63,168 nt of DNA from Marinobacter sp. B9-2 (GCA_003030785.1 PYVH01000006.1:1-63168), one strand, 5' to 3'; counted from the stretch's first letter, positions 36,173 through 46,693 are shown. The notes: a model not told the origin generated them from the sequence alone. Made by a program: numbers and translations.

Positions 36173-37804
36173 TTATTGCGTCGGCTCGGGGAATCGTTGC
36201 CGGTTCCGGGGCGCTGGTGCCGGCAGCAGTCGGTCGCACAGCATCTGCAGGAAATGACTGGTCAGCAATTGGGCCTGATCCACGTTATTGCCCAGGTGTT
36301 CCGACTCTTCCCGGGCGTTTTCACTGCTCTGTACCGACCGGTTTCCGAGTTCCAGAAGCCTTGCTGCCTGCCGTTCCACCTGAACGCTCAGTGCGGCCTG
36401 CTCTTCCGTCGCGCCGGCTACCTCGTGGGTGCAGGAGGTAATGACATCCACATCCCTGAGCGTCGCCTCCAGCGTTTCGCTGGCTTCACTGGCGATTCCG
36501 GCTGTCTGCTCGCAGCAGCGCGTTCCGTTGTTGATCACTTCAACCACTTCCCGGGTTTCGGTCTGCAGGGCTCCAATCATCTCATCGATCTTGCGGGTGG
36601 ATTCGTGGGTTCTCAGCGCCAGGCCCCGCACCTCATCGGCAACCACGGCGAATCCGCGGCCGGATTCGCCCGCACGGGCAGCTTCAATGGCGGCATTCAG
36701 TGCCAGCAGATTGGTTTGCTCGGCGATGTCGGAGATTACGTCCAGAACCATGCCGATGGCATTGCTCTTTTCAGACAGCGTCTGCATGCGCTCATTGGCG
36801 ACAGACAGCTGGTCCCTGAGCCCGGAGAGCGACTGGTTCATGGATGTCATCTGGCCGCGACACTGGCCGGCTGACTGGCGGGCATCGTCGGTTGCATCGT
36901 GGGTGCGGGCGGTCAGTTCACTAACCCGGCGGACGCTCTCGGCCAGTTCTTCAAAGGCCCGGGTAATGTCCTGGATGTCATCCTGCTGGCTGCGAATGCT
37001 GGCTACCGAATTGGCCACCCACTCGACGGTTCGCTGTTTTCGGCCATGGAGCTTGCCGACATTGGCATGCATGCGGGCAGACACTGCACGGAGCACTGCA
37101 TCGCGTTTCTGGCGATCGAATTCGATCCAGGCACCTTCATCACGACGACCGGTATAGATCCAGGGCATGGCCGGGTGGGCCTCGCAGCAGGCTGACCTCG
37201 CGCTGCGCATCATGGGAAGGGTAAGCCAGACCAGCACTGCAAATACGGCCAGCAGCAGTCCTTGCAGTACCAATAGATGGGGCAGGGTGAGCTCGGACAG
37301 ACCGAACCAAAGAAGCGTGATCGCCAGCAGTCCATAGAGGCAACCGAGTTTCAGTGGCAGTGGTGGGCTGATCGCCAGGTATCGGCGAGGCACTTTGCCG
37401 TGGTTCCAGGCTGCATACAGTTTCTCGGCCCGGGCAACCTGGTCTGGCCGGGGACGGGTTCGGACTGACTGGAACTCAACAATTTCGCCGTCTTTGTGTA
37501 TTGGGGTGACGAAGGCGTCCACCCAGTAGTGATCGCCATTCTTGCATCGGTTCTTCACGATTCCGCGCCATGATTCACCGGATTTGATAGTTTGCCACAG
37601 GTTCTCGAAGGCTCCCGGTGGCATGTCCGGATGACGGATCAGGTTATGGGGCTGGCCAACCAGTTCGTCGATCTCGTAACCGGCGACTTCCGCGAACTCT
37701 TCGTTGGCGGCGGTGATCTTGCCTCGAAGATCGGTAGTGGTGATCAGGTGATACTGGTCCGGGTATCCCCGTTCTTTTTGGCTGACGGGTTCGTTGATGC
37801 GCAT
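36173..37804 (-). CDS. PAS-containing methyl-accepting chemotaxis protein, Aer-like
   Basis: A 543-aa receptor. An N-terminal PAS domain ([24 protein letters not shown], then [18 protein letters not shown]) of the Aer/aerotaxis type is followed by a two-helix membrane segment around residues 145-200 and a long signalling domain with the hairpin tip [20 protein letters not shown] and [15 protein letters not shown]. No periplasmic sensor domain is present, so it likely senses redox or energy state through a PAS cofactor. AGGAAA precedes the ATG. It is divergent from the GGDEF-EAL gene across 237 nt. Confidence 0.9.
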   Translation of the reverse strand: MRINEPVSQKERGYPDQYHLITTTDLRGKITAANEEFAEVAGYEIDELVGQPHNLIRHPDMPPGAFENLWQTIKSGESWRGIVKNRCKNGDHYWVDAFVTPIHKDGEIVEFQSVRTRPRPDQVARAEKLYAAWNHGKVPRRYLAISPPLPLKLGCLYGLLAITLLWFGLSELTLPHLLVLQGLLLAVFAVLVWLTLPMMRSARSACCEAHPAMPWIYTGRRDEGAWIEFDRQKRDAVLRAVSARMHANVGKLHGRKQRTVEWVANSVASIRSQQDDIQDITRAFEELAESVRRVSELTARTHDATDDARQSAGQCRGQMTSMNQSLSGLRDQLSVANERMQTLSEKSNAIGMVLDVISDIAEQTNLLALNAAIEAARAGESGRGFAVVADEVRGLALRTHESTRKIDEMIGALQTETREVVEVINNGTRCCEQTAGIASEASETLEATLRDVDVITSCTHEVAGATEEQAALSVQVERQAARLLELGNRSVQSSENAREESEHLGNNVDQAQLLTSHFLQMLCDRLLPAPAPRNRQRFPEPTQ

Positions 37805-38041
37805 GAGGTTTCCTTGCTTCGGTATCGGTGCTTGTCACGTTGGCTTACTATCGACCGACTTCTGTCTGTTCGATATCCGGTTATTGCAATAATTGAACGT
37901 TTCTTCACGTTTTCTTGTGCTTTGGTCGTAACAATCGTGTTTTTGCAATATGTGGCTAGGTTGGCGACAGATACTGCTTATGCTGGTGATTGGAACTGAT
38001 CGGACCAGATTCAGGGACTGCTGGAAAGGAGTGAGCAGTGC

Positions 38042-39715
38042 ATGCAGGCATTACAACAACAAGACTTCAGGGCCCTGGTGGATCACCATCCCAGAGCAAT
38101 CATGCTGTCGACTACGGAACCGAGAATTGCCTACGTGAACCGGATGTTCCGCTCGGTGACCGGCTACCAGGCAGAGGAAGTGGTTGGACAGGCGCCTTCG
38201 GTACTCAGCTCGGGGCTGCATTCGCCTGAGTTCTATCAAGCCATGTGGAAAAGTCTGAGCGATCACGGGCGTTGGGAGGGAGTGATCTGGAACCGGCGCA
38301 AGAATGGCGAGACCTATCCCCAATGGCTGACCATATATCCCGTGCAGCGGGAGGGACGACAGTTTTTTGCCGGCATCTTCACCGATGTCGGAGATATTGC
38401 CGCCGGCGATGAGCGCCTGGCTTCGCTGGCCTATTACGATCCGTTGACGGAGCTGCCAAACCGTTCTCTGTTCCAGGAATTCCTCAAGGCCCGGGTGTCC
38501 CAGCGGGAGCGTGACGGCGGTTGTTTCGCCGTGTTGTACGTGGACCTCGATTTTTTCAAGTCGATTAACGATCTGCACGGCCACGAATGCGGCGATCAGG
38601 TTTTGCAGCAGGCTGCCCAGTGTATCCAGAGCGTTCTGCGCAAGGGCGACGTGGTTGCAAGGCTCTCCGGTGATGAATTCGCGGTCATCATCGAACTCCA
38701 GAACGGTGACGATCTGGAGAGCGTGTGTCAGCGCATGACGCAGATCTTTCAGGCGCCCATCATCGTGGGTGACCGGGAGTATTTCCTGTCAGCGTCGGTT
38801 GGCGCCGCGGTCTACCCTGACCACGGCCGCACCGGCGCTGAGCTGTTGCAGAACGCAGACAGGGCCATGTATACGGCCAAAATGGCCGGACGGGCCTGTT
38901 ACCGGATTTACAGCGCTGTAGACACTGAACGCGGACGGCACCGGCAACGGCTGTCCGAGGCGCTGATCGCCTCTTTGAAGACCGCACCGGAGGAATTCAG
39001 CGTGGTCTATCAGCCCCAGTATCACCTCGAAACTGGCAAGGTCGCCGGGCTGGAAGCACTGTTACGCTGGAATCATCCGGAATTCGGCCTGGTATCGCCC
39101 GGGGACTTTGTCCCTATTGCCGAGCAGCGGGGCCATATTCATGAACTGACCGAGCATCTGGTGCGCTGTGTGCTCTCCGACCTTTCAAAGCACGCGGACA
39201 CGCTGCCCGAAGGGCTTGGTCTGGCGATCAATATCTCGGCACGGCAGATCACTGACTCCCGGCTGGAAACCCTGCTGGGACCTTTGTTTGAGCGCATCCG
39301 AAGTATTGGGTGGGTGCCTGAAATCGAGATCACGGAAACCCACTTGATGAACCTGTCGAGGCAGTGCCTGAATCGGCTGCGGGAATTTGGCGAGCAAGGA
39401 GTGGTTGTCGCCATTGATGATTTCGGGACCGGATACTCCTCACTGGCTTATCTGCATACCCTTCCATTGCATGTGCTTAAAATCGATCGCCAATTTATCT
39501 GGCGCCTGGGCGGTGCGTCGGGCGATTCACGGATCGTCTCTGCGATCCTCGGAATTGCCGAGGCACTGGATCTGGAGGTGGTAGCAGAGGGGATCGAGAC
39601 CGAAGACCAGCGCAACAGGCTCCGGGAATTGAAGTGTCACCGGGGCCAGGGATTCTTGATGGCAAGGCCGGCGCCCTGGGAGGAGTTGCTTCCTTTGGTT
39701 GTTGACAGTTTTTGA
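38042..39715 (+). CDS. PAS-GGDEF-EAL cyclic-di-GMP signalling protein
   Basis: A 557-aa cytoplasmic protein. A PAS domain covers about residues 10-125 (LSTTEPRIAYVNRMFRSVTGY). The GGDEF domain has the variant signature LSGDEF in place of GGDEF, which some active enzymes also carry. The EAL domain looks complete: LEALLRW, the Glu in EITETHLM, IDDFGTGYSSLAYL, LKIDRQFI and VVAEGIETEDQ. It therefore probably degrades c-di-GMP; cyclase activity is uncertain. AAGGAG lies about 10 nt before the ATG. It is followed by an AraC-type gene. Confidence 0.92.
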   Translation: MQALQQQDFRALVDHHPRAIMLSTTEPRIAYVNRMFRSVTGYQAEEVVGQAPSVLSSGLHSPEFYQAMWKSLSDHGRWEGVIWNRRKNGETYPQWLTIYPVQREGRQFFAGIFTDVGDIAAGDERLASLAYYDPLTELPNRSLFQEFLKARVSQRERDGGCFAVLYVDLDFFKSINDLHGHECGDQVLQQAAQCIQSVLRKGDVVARLSGDEFAVIIELQNGDDLESVCQRMTQIFQAPIIVGDREYFLSASVGAAVYPDHGRTGAELLQNADRAMYTAKMAGRACYRIYSAVDTERGRHRQRLSEALIASLKTAPEEFSVVYQPQYHLETGKVAGLEALLRWNHPEFGLVSPGDFVPIAEQRGHIHELTEHLVRCVLSDLSKHADTLPEGLGLAINISARQITDSRLETLLGPLFERIRSIGWVPEIEITETHLMNLSRQCLNRLREFGEQGVVVAIDDFGTGYSSLAYLHTLPLHVLKIDRQFIWRLGGASGDSRIVSAILGIAEALDLEVVAEGIETEDQRNRLRELKCHRGQGFLMARPAPWEELLPLVVDSF

Positions 39716-39828
39716 TCGACGTCAAGAATAAGTCAGACAGCGGTCCTTCCCGGTGCATTTTGCAAGATTTGGCTAGGTCAGAGGCCCCGATTGATTTATC
39801 AAGGGGCAAACCTCGTCCTCGGAACCCT

Positions 39829-40761
39829 ATGCAAAATACAGCGCCAGAACTGGAACTTGATGCCTACCTGCGACTCAATCGCGCTTCCCTGAGCGAGTGG
39901 CTCGCAGCAATCCGCGAGCTGTCTGGTTGTGGTGATATGAACTGCACCTTGTTCGAGGGCGGTGGCCAACAGGTGGGGGCCCTCTCCATGTTGGCCTCGG
40001 AGCGAGGCCGTCTGATCTGCCTGTATGCCAGTCAGGGCATGGACATCACTGGCTGCCGGGCAACGGCCCCCGTTCTTCTGTTGCCGAGGACCGGCATTCC
40101 TCAGATCGCTCACCGCGAGGGGCCCTGGCAATGCCTGACCGGACTCGTTCTCGCCCGCCCGGAAGACAGGTTCCGGCTGCGTCTGCCCCGGGGTGCCCGG
40201 GTGCTGATTGTCCGGCCGGTAACCGGGATTCCGGACCCACTGACTGGGGGCAGTCCCGGGGATTGCCTCTCCGCCTGGGAGGACATGATCACCTGCTATC
40301 TCCATCGATCACCGTTCTTTCGCGACCACGCGCACGCAATCGAGACAACGGATGAGCTTTTCCGCTGCCTGACAGCGCCGAATGAGAGATCGGTCCACGC
40401 CTGCCAGTGTCCGAAGCTCGATCGGCGTTTGCTGCGGGCGATCGAGAAAATAAGGCAGGAACCTGGTTGGGACTTCAACCTGCAGGACTTGGCCAGCCAC
40501 TCCGGGGTGAGCGAGCGGAATCTTTACTATCTGATGAAACGGGAAACCGGTATGACGCCTTACCGGTTGTACCAGCGTAACCGGCTGATGAGAGTTCGGC
40601 AGCGTCTGGTGGACTGCCAGTGCGACGTGCCGCACATCTCCTGGTATGCCGCCGACGCAGGTTTTTCGCACCTCGGACGGTTTGCCGCCCTGTACCGGGA
40701 ACACTTCGGGGAATTGCCCAGTGAAACGGTGCAGTGGCGGCGAAACCTTCAGGATCAGTGA
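39829..40761 (+). CDS. AraC-family transcriptional regulator
   Basis: A 310-aa regulator. The C-terminal 100 residues carry the two helix-turn-helix motifs: FNLQDLASHSGVSERNLYYLMKRETGM and VPHISWYAADAGFSHLGRFAALYREHFGELPS. The N-terminal two thirds is a sensing domain I cannot identify. I start at the ATG at 39829 (GGA 5 nt upstream); the frame is open back to 39712 but only from a TTG. Its end overlaps the end of the convergent RND permease gene by 7 nt, so it could control that pump. Confidence 0.82.
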   Translation: MQNTAPELELDAYLRLNRASLSEWLAAIRELSGCGDMNCTLFEGGGQQVGALSMLASERGRLICLYASQGMDITGCRATAPVLLLPRTGIPQIAHREGPWQCLTGLVLARPEDRFRLRLPRGARVLIVRPVTGIPDPLTGGSPGDCLSAWEDMITCYLHRSPFFRDHAHAIETTDELFRCLTAPNERSVHACQCPKLDRRLLRAIEKIRQEPGWDFNLQDLASHSGVSERNLYYLMKRETGMTPYRLYQRNRLMRVRQRLVDCQCDVPHISWYAADAGFSHLGRFAALYREHFGELPSETVQWRRNLQDQ

Positions 40762-43700
40762 GCCGGCGCCGATTTACCCTCAGGTCCGGACCCGTTGCCA
40801 TTCTCCCCGGCGGCTGAGCCGTGATGATCCCGGCCCAGCAGGATGTAGAACGCCGGCAACACAAAGATGGTGAACAGGGTCCCGATACCCAGGCCAGCGC
40901 TGATGGTCAGGCCGATGGCAAAGCGGCTTTCCGCGCCCGGGCCAATGGCAATCAGCAGCGGCACCATGGCAAAGATCAGCGCCAGGGATGTCATGATGAT
41001 TGGCCGCAAGCGAATCGCCGCCGCCTCAATCACCGCATCCACCTTGTTAAGCCCGCGTTCCTTCTGCAACTGGTTGGCGAACTCGACAATCAGGATGCCG
41101 TTCTTGGATACCACACCGATCAGTGTTATCAGACCCACCTGGGTGTAGATGTTCATGGTGGCGAAGCCGAGCACGATGAACGCCATGGCTCCGGCAACCG
41201 ACATGGGCACCGACACCAGAATGATGAACGGATCCCGCCAGCTTTCGAACTGGGCTGCCAGCACCAGGTAAATTACCAGTAGCGACAGGAAGAAGGTCAC
41301 CATCAGGGCGCTGCCCTGGGTCGCCAGTTGGCGGGTCTGGCCAGTGTAGTCGTAACTGAATCCCTGTGGGAAAACCTCAGCGGCGGTCTGCTCCATGAAG
41401 TCCATGGCAGTACCGGCGGCGACACCCGGCATGACCACACCCTGGAGTGTCAGGGAATTTTGCTGGTTGAACTGGGTACGGTTGGACGGTTCAACATCCT
41501 GGCTGAAGCTGACGACGCTGCCCAGCGGCACCAGTTCGCCGTTATCCGCACGAATGTAGTACTCATTGAGCGCCTGGGCATCCAGCCGGAACTGCTGGTC
41601 AACCTGTGGAATCACCTGGTAGGAGCGACCCTCCATGCTGAACCGGTTGATGTAGCCGCCCCCCAGCATGCTCGACAGGCTCTGGCCGACGTCCTGCATC
41701 GACAGGCCCAGGTCCGCCACCCGGTCCCGATCAACGTTGATGCGTGTGATCGGACGATCAAAGTTGATGGACTTCTGCAGGAACATGAAGTTTCCGCTGC
41801 CCATGGCTTTGCCCAGCAGTTCATCCGCTACCTGGTCCAGCTGCTCATAGCTGCTGCCGGTGGTAATCACGAACTGGAACGGCAGGCCACCGCCAGAGCC
41901 CGGCAGGGAGGGGCGCGGGAACACCGCAGTTTGCAGGCCGGTGACGTTTTTGAGCTCGGCATCAAGTTTGGGCTGGGCCTCAAACTGGCTGATTTCCCGC
42001 TCGCTCCAGGGCGCCATCTTGAAACCACCGAACACGGCATTGGGGCCGGTGATCCCGATGATCATGAAGTCTTCGTTGTAGCCCGGAACCGTCGACATCC
42101 GCTCCTGGATTTCATCGCCGTGCTCCAGCAGGTAATCCAGGGTCGACGTCTGTGGGCCAAGGCCCTGATAGAACAGAATGCCCTGGTCCTCGGTAGGAGC
42201 CAGCTCGTTCTGGCTCATGGAGACCATGAAATAGATTGAGCCCAGCACCACGACGGCGAAGAAAACCACGACCGACTTGGTTTGCATCAGCGAGCTCAGG
42301 GCCGACTTGTAGGTTGCGGCGAGGCCGTTGAACGTTTTCTCTACCAGGTTTTCGAATTTACCCGGGTTGCCGTGGGGTTTCAGAACCTTGCCCGACAGCA
42401 TCGGAGAAAGCGTCAGGGCAACAATGCCGGAAATAACCACGGTACCGGCCAGCGTGAAGGCGAACTCCGTAAACAGGGAACCAACAAGCCCGCCCATGAA
42501 GCCGATCGGGGCGTACACCGCCACCAGGGTAGTGGTCATGGCAATGATGGGAACCGCCATTTCCCGCGCACCATTGATTGCGGCGTCAAAACGGGATTCT
42601 CCCTGCTCAATATGCCGGTGAACGTTCTCTACCATGATAATGGCGTCATCCACGACGAGACCGATGGCGAGAACCATCGACAGCAGGGTGAGCAGGTTCA
42701 GCGAGAAGCCGAACATCAGCATAATGAAGGCGCCGCCGATCAGTGACAGCGGGACGGCAACAGATGGCACAATCGAGGCCCGGACTGAACCTAGGCAGAG
42801 GAACACCACCACCAGAACAATGATCATGGCTTCCAGCAGCGTCTGGATCACCTCATTGATGGAATCCTCGATGAAGTCAGAGGCATCGTACGCCAGGCGC
42901 ACATCCAGTCCGGACGGCAGCTGGCTTTCGATATCGGGCAACTCGTCTTTCACCAGGCCGGCGACCGTCAGCGGGTTGGCCCCAGGAGCCAGCTCGATCG
43001 CGACATAAGTGGCCGGCTGACCTTTGTACAGGGCCAGTTGATCGTAGGTTTCAGAGCCCAGCTCAACACGGGCAATGTCCTGCAGGCGGATCTGGGTGCC
43101 ATTGGATTGCTTGACCACCAGGTTGCGGAACGCATCCGGATCAGCCACATCGGTGTCGCTGGTCATGCTGATTTCGGTATAGGTGCCCTTGGTGTTGCCC
43201 ACGGCAGCTTGGTAGTTATTGGCGCGGAGCTTTGCGACCACTTCCTGAGGCGTCATATCCACCGCCGCCAGGCGTTCCGGATCCAGCCATACTCTCAGGG
43301 CGAATTTCCGGCCCAGCAGTTCCGCCTTGCCGACACCGGAGAGCGCCTGCAGCCTGGGCTGGACCACGCGGGTCAGATAATCGGTGATCTGGGGCACGGC
43401 CAGTTCGTTACTGTAGAACGCGATGTACATCAGGGCCGTCGAGTCACCGGTCGTGGAGGTGATCACCGGGTCCTGGGCTTCGGCCGGCAGTACGTTCCGC
43501 TGGCTCGCCACCTTGGCCTGGATTTCCGCCAGGGCCGCATTGGCGTCATAGTTCAGAACCATCTTTGCTTCGATGGTGGAGCTGCCCTGGGAGCTGGTGG
43601 ACGTGAGATAGTCGATGCCACTGGCTTCGGCAATTGCCTGCTGCAGCGGCGTGGTAATGAAGCCCTTGATCAGGTCGGAACTGGCACCGGGATAGGCCGT

Positions 43701-43844
43701 CGTGACGGTCACGGTGGTGCTTTCGAGTTCCGGATACTGCCGGATTTCCATTTCCATGGCCGCCCGGGCACCCAGAAGCAGAATCAGCAGACTGACCACC
43801 GTCGCCAGCACGGGACGGTGGATAAATATGTCAGTGAAGCGCAT
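40755..43844 (-). CDS. RND-family multidrug efflux permease (HAE1 type)
   Basis: A 1029-aa inner-membrane proton-driven pump. It has 12 predicted helices, two large periplasmic loops and the RND motifs FIHRPVLATVVSLLILLLG at the N-terminus, LVVDDAIIMVENVHRHIEQG (with the proton-relay Asp pair in helix 4), PTEDQGILFYQGLGPQT, and GVVSKNGILIVEFANQLQ in the second half. It overlaps the adaptor gene by 1 nt (TAATG). No outer-membrane channel gene is adjacent, so it may use a TolC-like protein encoded elsewhere. Confidence 0.93.
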   Translation of the reverse strand: MRFTDIFIHRPVLATVVSLLILLLGARAAMEMEIRQYPELESTTVTVTTAYPGASSDLIKGFITTPLQQAIAEASGIDYLTSTSSQGSSTIEAKMVLNYDANAALAEIQAKVASQRNVLPAEAQDPVITSTTGDSTALMYIAFYSNELAVPQITDYLTRVVQPRLQALSGVGKAELLGRKFALRVWLDPERLAAVDMTPQEVVAKLRANNYQAAVGNTKGTYTEISMTSDTDVADPDAFRNLVVKQSNGTQIRLQDIARVELGSETYDQLALYKGQPATYVAIELAPGANPLTVAGLVKDELPDIESQLPSGLDVRLAYDASDFIEDSINEVIQTLLEAMIIVLVVVFLCLGSVRASIVPSVAVPLSLIGGAFIMLMFGFSLNLLTLLSMVLAIGLVVDDAIIMVENVHRHIEQGESRFDAAINGAREMAVPIIAMTTTLVAVYAPIGFMGGLVGSLFTEFAFTLAGTVVISGIVALTLSPMLSGKVLKPHGNPGKFENLVEKTFNGLAATYKSALSSLMQTKSVVVFFAVVVLGSIYFMVSMSQNELAPTEDQGILFYQGLGPQTSTLDYLLEHGDEIQERMSTVPGYNEDFMIIGITGPNAVFGGFKMAPWSEREISQFEAQPKLDAELKNVTGLQTAVFPRPSLPGSGGGLPFQFVITTGSSYEQLDQVADELLGKAMGSGNFMFLQKSINFDRPITRINVDRDRVADLGLSMQDVGQSLSSMLGGGYINRFSMEGRSYQVIPQVDQQFRLDAQALNEYYIRADNGELVPLGSVVSFSQDVEPSNRTQFNQQNSLTLQGVVMPGVAAGTAMDFMEQTAAEVFPQGFSYDYTGQTRQLATQGSALMVTFFLSLLVIYLVLAAQFESWRDPFIILVSVPMSVAGAMAFIVLGFATMNIYTQVGLITLIGVVSKNGILIVEFANQLQKERGLNKVDAVIEAAAIRLRPIIMTSLALIFAMVPLLIAIGPGAESRFAIGLTISAGLGIGTLFTIFVLPAFYILLGRDHHGSAAGENGNGSGPEGKSAPAH

Positions 43845-44944
43845 TACTCAGACGCCCCCTGCTTCTGGTCTTCTTCCTGGATGGCCACCTGCTGGCCCGC
43901 GCGCAGGCGCAGCAAGCCTTTTTCGACGACGGTTTCGCCGGTTTCCAGCCCGGACAGGACAGCAACGCGGGTGTTGCGGGTTTCGCCGGTGGTCACTGTG
44001 CGACGGTTAACGACCAGGTTGCCTTCGTCGTTCTCCTCAACCACAAACACAAAGTCGCCGTAGGTGTTGTAGGAAATAGCCGTGCGGGGCACGGTCACAA
44101 CCTCGTTGTCTTCCGGCTGCTGGGTCAGAACTGTCGCAAACATACCCGGACGTAACAGGTTGTCCGGGTTGGAAAGCGTGGCGCGGATTCTGACAGTCCG
44201 GGTTTCCGGGTTGACCGAGGTGTTGATGGCGCTGACGGATCCTTCAAAGTCCTGCTCCGGAACCGCAGCGACGGTAGCGACCACCGGATAGCCAGTCTTC
44301 ACGTTCGGCAGGTTTTTCTCCGACAGGGTGTAGTCAACATAGATCGGATCCAGCATGTTGATCTCGACAATTGGGGTACCGGTGGCAATATACTCGCCCT
44401 GGTCGACCATCCGGATACCCAGCGTGCCATCAAAGGGCGCACGAATGATCTTCTTGCTCAGCTGGGCCTCGGCTTCGTTGACACGTGCGCGGGCAGCGTC
44501 AAAATTGGCCTTGGCTTCGTCGTACTGGGACTGGGATACTGCGCGCTTGGGCAGCAGGTCGGACACCCGTTTGAACTCCTGCTCGGCCAGCTGTGCCTCG
44601 GCGCGGCGTGTGCGAAGGGCCGCTTCATCGATGGCTGCATCAATCCGGATCAGTACGTCGCCACGATTGACCACGTCACCGGATTCGAAATTGATGGTCT
44701 CGATGACGCCTGGCACTTCGTTGGCCACCTGGATGCCGTTGATGGCTTCAACACTGCCGACAGCCTTGATGGCTGGCGTCCAGGCTTCATTCTTGGCCTC
44801 AACGGCGGAAATCTGGGCCGGTGGCTGAGGCTGGGACATCTGCTCTTGCATCTGGCCAAACTGGTAGAACTTGTAGCCAAAGATGCCTCCGAGCACCACG
44901 CCGAGAAAAATAATGACGATCAGAAAGCGGGAAGCAGTGCGCAT
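43844..44944 (-). CDS. RND efflux periplasmic adaptor (membrane fusion protein)
   Basis: A 366-aa adaptor with one N-terminal membrane anchor (FLIVIIFLGVVLGGIFGYKF). The lipoyl half-motifs (GSVEAINGIQVANEVPGVIE and IRAPFDGTLGIRMVDQGEYI) flank an alpha-helical hairpin about residues 95-150, followed by a beta-barrel domain with TVRIRATLSNPDNLLRPGMF. It links the permease to an outer membrane channel and is first in a two-gene operon. Confidence 0.93.
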   Translation of the reverse strand: MRTASRFLIVIIFLGVVLGGIFGYKFYQFGQMQEQMSQPQPPAQISAVEAKNEAWTPAIKAVGSVEAINGIQVANEVPGVIETINFESGDVVNRGDVLIRIDAAIDEAALRTRRAEAQLAEQEFKRVSDLLPKRAVSQSQYDEAKANFDAARARVNEAEAQLSKKIIRAPFDGTLGIRMVDQGEYIATGTPIVEINMLDPIYVDYTLSEKNLPNVKTGYPVVATVAAVPEQDFEGSVSAINTSVNPETRTVRIRATLSNPDNLLRPGMFATVLTQQPEDNEVVTVPRTAISYNTYGDFVFVVEENDEGNLVVNRRTVTTGETRNTRVAVLSGLETGETVVEKGLLRLRAGQQVAIQEEDQKQGASE

Positions 44945-45170
44945 GGTTCGGGTCCTGAGGATCTGTGTCAGATTTAGGGAAGCATAGCATCCTACAAAAT
45001 CAGGGTCGCTATTGTCACCGGGTTGTAAGTATTTCTATCTAGACTCCGGGCTTGCCGGAATTGACAAACATCATGGCTGTTTTATAGTGGGCGGCTTTCC
45101 GCGCAGGGCACTGGTAATGTAACACGCGTCGGTGACAGAATTACGACGGTATTCAGGGTGAGGATCAACC

Positions 45171-45677
45171 ATGCAGTGGATTCTGGGGCTCGCGTTGGCA
45201 GCGGCCGTGTTCGTAATTCTGAAGCAGTGGGGCGCGCTGTCCGCCGAAAAGAAAAAGGCGGCCACCTGGAAGATTGTCCTGGTGATCGGTGGCGCCTTGC
45301 TGGTGTTCATGGTTCTGACTGGCCGGGTCCATGTACTGACGGCGGCAGTCGCGGCCCTGATTCCCCTGTTGCGCAAGTTGCCCGCGCTGCTGAAATTTGC
45401 CCCGGCCATCAACCGGTTCATGGGCGAAAAACAGCAGGGAGCAGAGCAGGAGCAGGCAAGCCGTCAATCCGGTCAGGGCACGGATCTGACTGGCCAGATG
45501 TCAGAACGCGAGGCCTGCGATATCCTCGGAGTGAAAGCCGGTTGTACTGAAGAAGAGGTCGTGATGGCCCATCGCCGGCTTATGCAGAAGCTTCACCCGG
45601 ACCGGGGTGGCAATGACTACCTGGCGGCCAAACTGAACGAAGCCAAGCAGGTTCTCCTGGGCAAACGAAACGCCTGA
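45171..45677 (+). CDS. Membrane-anchored J-domain protein (TIM14/Pam18-like)
   Basis: A 168-aa protein with two N-terminal hydrophobic helices (about residues 3-18 and 34-50) and a further weakly hydrophobic stretch, then a compact C-terminal J domain with [37 protein letters not shown]. The HPD tripeptide is intact. The layout recalls small DnaJ-like proteins related to mitochondrial Pam18, which stimulate a DnaK at the membrane. It ends 2 nt from the convergent secretin-domain gene. Confidence 0.85.
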   Translation: MQWILGLALAAAVFVILKQWGALSAEKKKAATWKIVLVIGGALLVFMVLTGRVHVLTAAVAALIPLLRKLPALLKFAPAINRFMGEKQQGAEQEQASRQSGQGTDLTGQMSEREACDILGVKAGCTEEEVVMAHRRLMQKLHPDRGGNDYLAAKLNEAKQVLLGKRNA

Positions 45678-45679
45678 GG

Positions 45680-46468
45680 TCAGGGCAGAAGGTCAACCCG
45701 TACTTCAAAGCTCCGGTTCTCGGAGCGGCTGCTGTTTACCTGATAGGTGATACCACTGCGCTCCTGGCTCGAACGGGTTGCTGTGCTGCCCAGTGATACC
45801 CACTGTCCTGGCTCGACCCGCCGAATGGTGACCACCGCCTCCGTTTCATAACCGTCCATGTTTGCCGGCTCCTCCTCGAACGAGACAATGCTCAGTTCTA
45901 CCGCCTGATCGGAAATCACCTGGGGGCTGACCAGGAACCCGCTGCGGGTTTCGACCTGTTGCAGGAAAGCCGCCGGGTTGCGGCCGCCGCGAACGGCGAC
46001 GGGAAGGGTCCGGATCTGGCCCGAAGTTATATGCGCCGACTGGCCATCCTGCATAACCAGTGTTCGTTCCTGGGCGCTGCCGGTGCTGGTAACGCGGCGT
46101 TCCGCTGAGATTTCGGCCTGGCCTCCGGACGCGGAAATGCCCGCACCTGAGCGCTTGCCGCCGCTATCTGTTCTGGAGCGAACGGTGATTCGCAGTTGTA
46201 CCGGCGCCACGTCCAGCGTCTGGACAAGACGCCCGATCTCGTCCAGCAAGGCTGGTTCACCACGCACCACCAGTTGTTGGCCCCGGGCGGTCACGGTCAC
46301 CGGCGAGCCCTGGTAGAGCTCGCGAATCTGCACGGCCACGTCTTCCCCGGGCCGGTTTTCAAGCTGATAGGCACGTGACTCCGCCTGTGCCAGGGCGGAG
46401 TTGGAAAACAGCCCGAGCACAAGCGCCAGTGCGAGCAGCAGGGGGTATCGTCGGAGGAAAACAGTCAT
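45680..46468 (-). CDS. Exported protein with secretin-like N-domain, no outer-membrane pore
   Basis: A 262-aa protein with a signal peptide ending at SALAQA. The next 80 residues are a secretin N-domain-like unit (VAVQIRELYQGSPVTVTARGQQLVVRG, LVQTLDVAPVQLRITVRS), and the C-terminal part (GFLVSPQVISDQAVELSI... WVSLGSTATRSS... FEVRVDLLP) resembles the short NolW/PulD-like extension without the pore-forming beta domain. No type II or IV pilus genes are adjacent. The role is unknown; it may be a stand-alone periplasmic protein. Confidence 0.72.
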   Translation of the reverse strand: MTVFLRRYPLLLALALVLGLFSNSALAQAESRAYQLENRPGEDVAVQIRELYQGSPVTVTARGQQLVVRGEPALLDEIGRLVQTLDVAPVQLRITVRSRTDSGGKRSGAGISASGGQAEISAERRVTSTGSAQERTLVMQDGQSAHITSGQIRTLPVAVRGGRNPAAFLQQVETRSGFLVSPQVISDQAVELSIVSFEEEPANMDGYETEAVVTIRRVEPGQWVSLGSTATRSSQERSGITYQVNSSRSENRSFEVRVDLLP

Positions 46469-46555
46469 TGATTGCTCCCAACCATTCAGCCGTTAATGAA
46501 AAAACTCCGGCGTACGGGTTGCCAAGTTGAAAACCGGGGGTATATATTGAAAAGC

Positions 46556-46693
46556 ATGAAGACGACACACGCGACCTGTCAATTGAATGTTTTGCAAGCT
46601 TTCGGCACCAAGCCGGCGGCTGCAGTCGCTGCTGTGTTTTTCTGGTGGTTTGGTTATGGCTTTTATTTTAGCCAGAGCCGGGGCCGCCCATAG
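46556..46693 (+). CDS. Aromatic-residue-rich leader peptide for DAHP synthase attenuation
   Basis: A 45-codon reading frame, ATG at 46556 to TAG at 46691-46693. Codons at 46637-46669 encode FFWWFGYGFYF: five Phe, two Trp and two Tyr in eleven codons, followed by SQSRGRP and stop. Such clusters are the hallmark of leader peptides that stall ribosomes when the matching charged tRNAs are scarce. The start is uncertain because the ribosome-binding site is weak (GAAAAGC). The codons after the run encode AGCCGGGGC (46676-46684), an exact copy of the terminator's 3' arm. Confidence 0.75.
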   Translation: MKTTHATCQLNVLQAFGTKPAAAVAAVFFWWFGYGFYFSQSRGRP

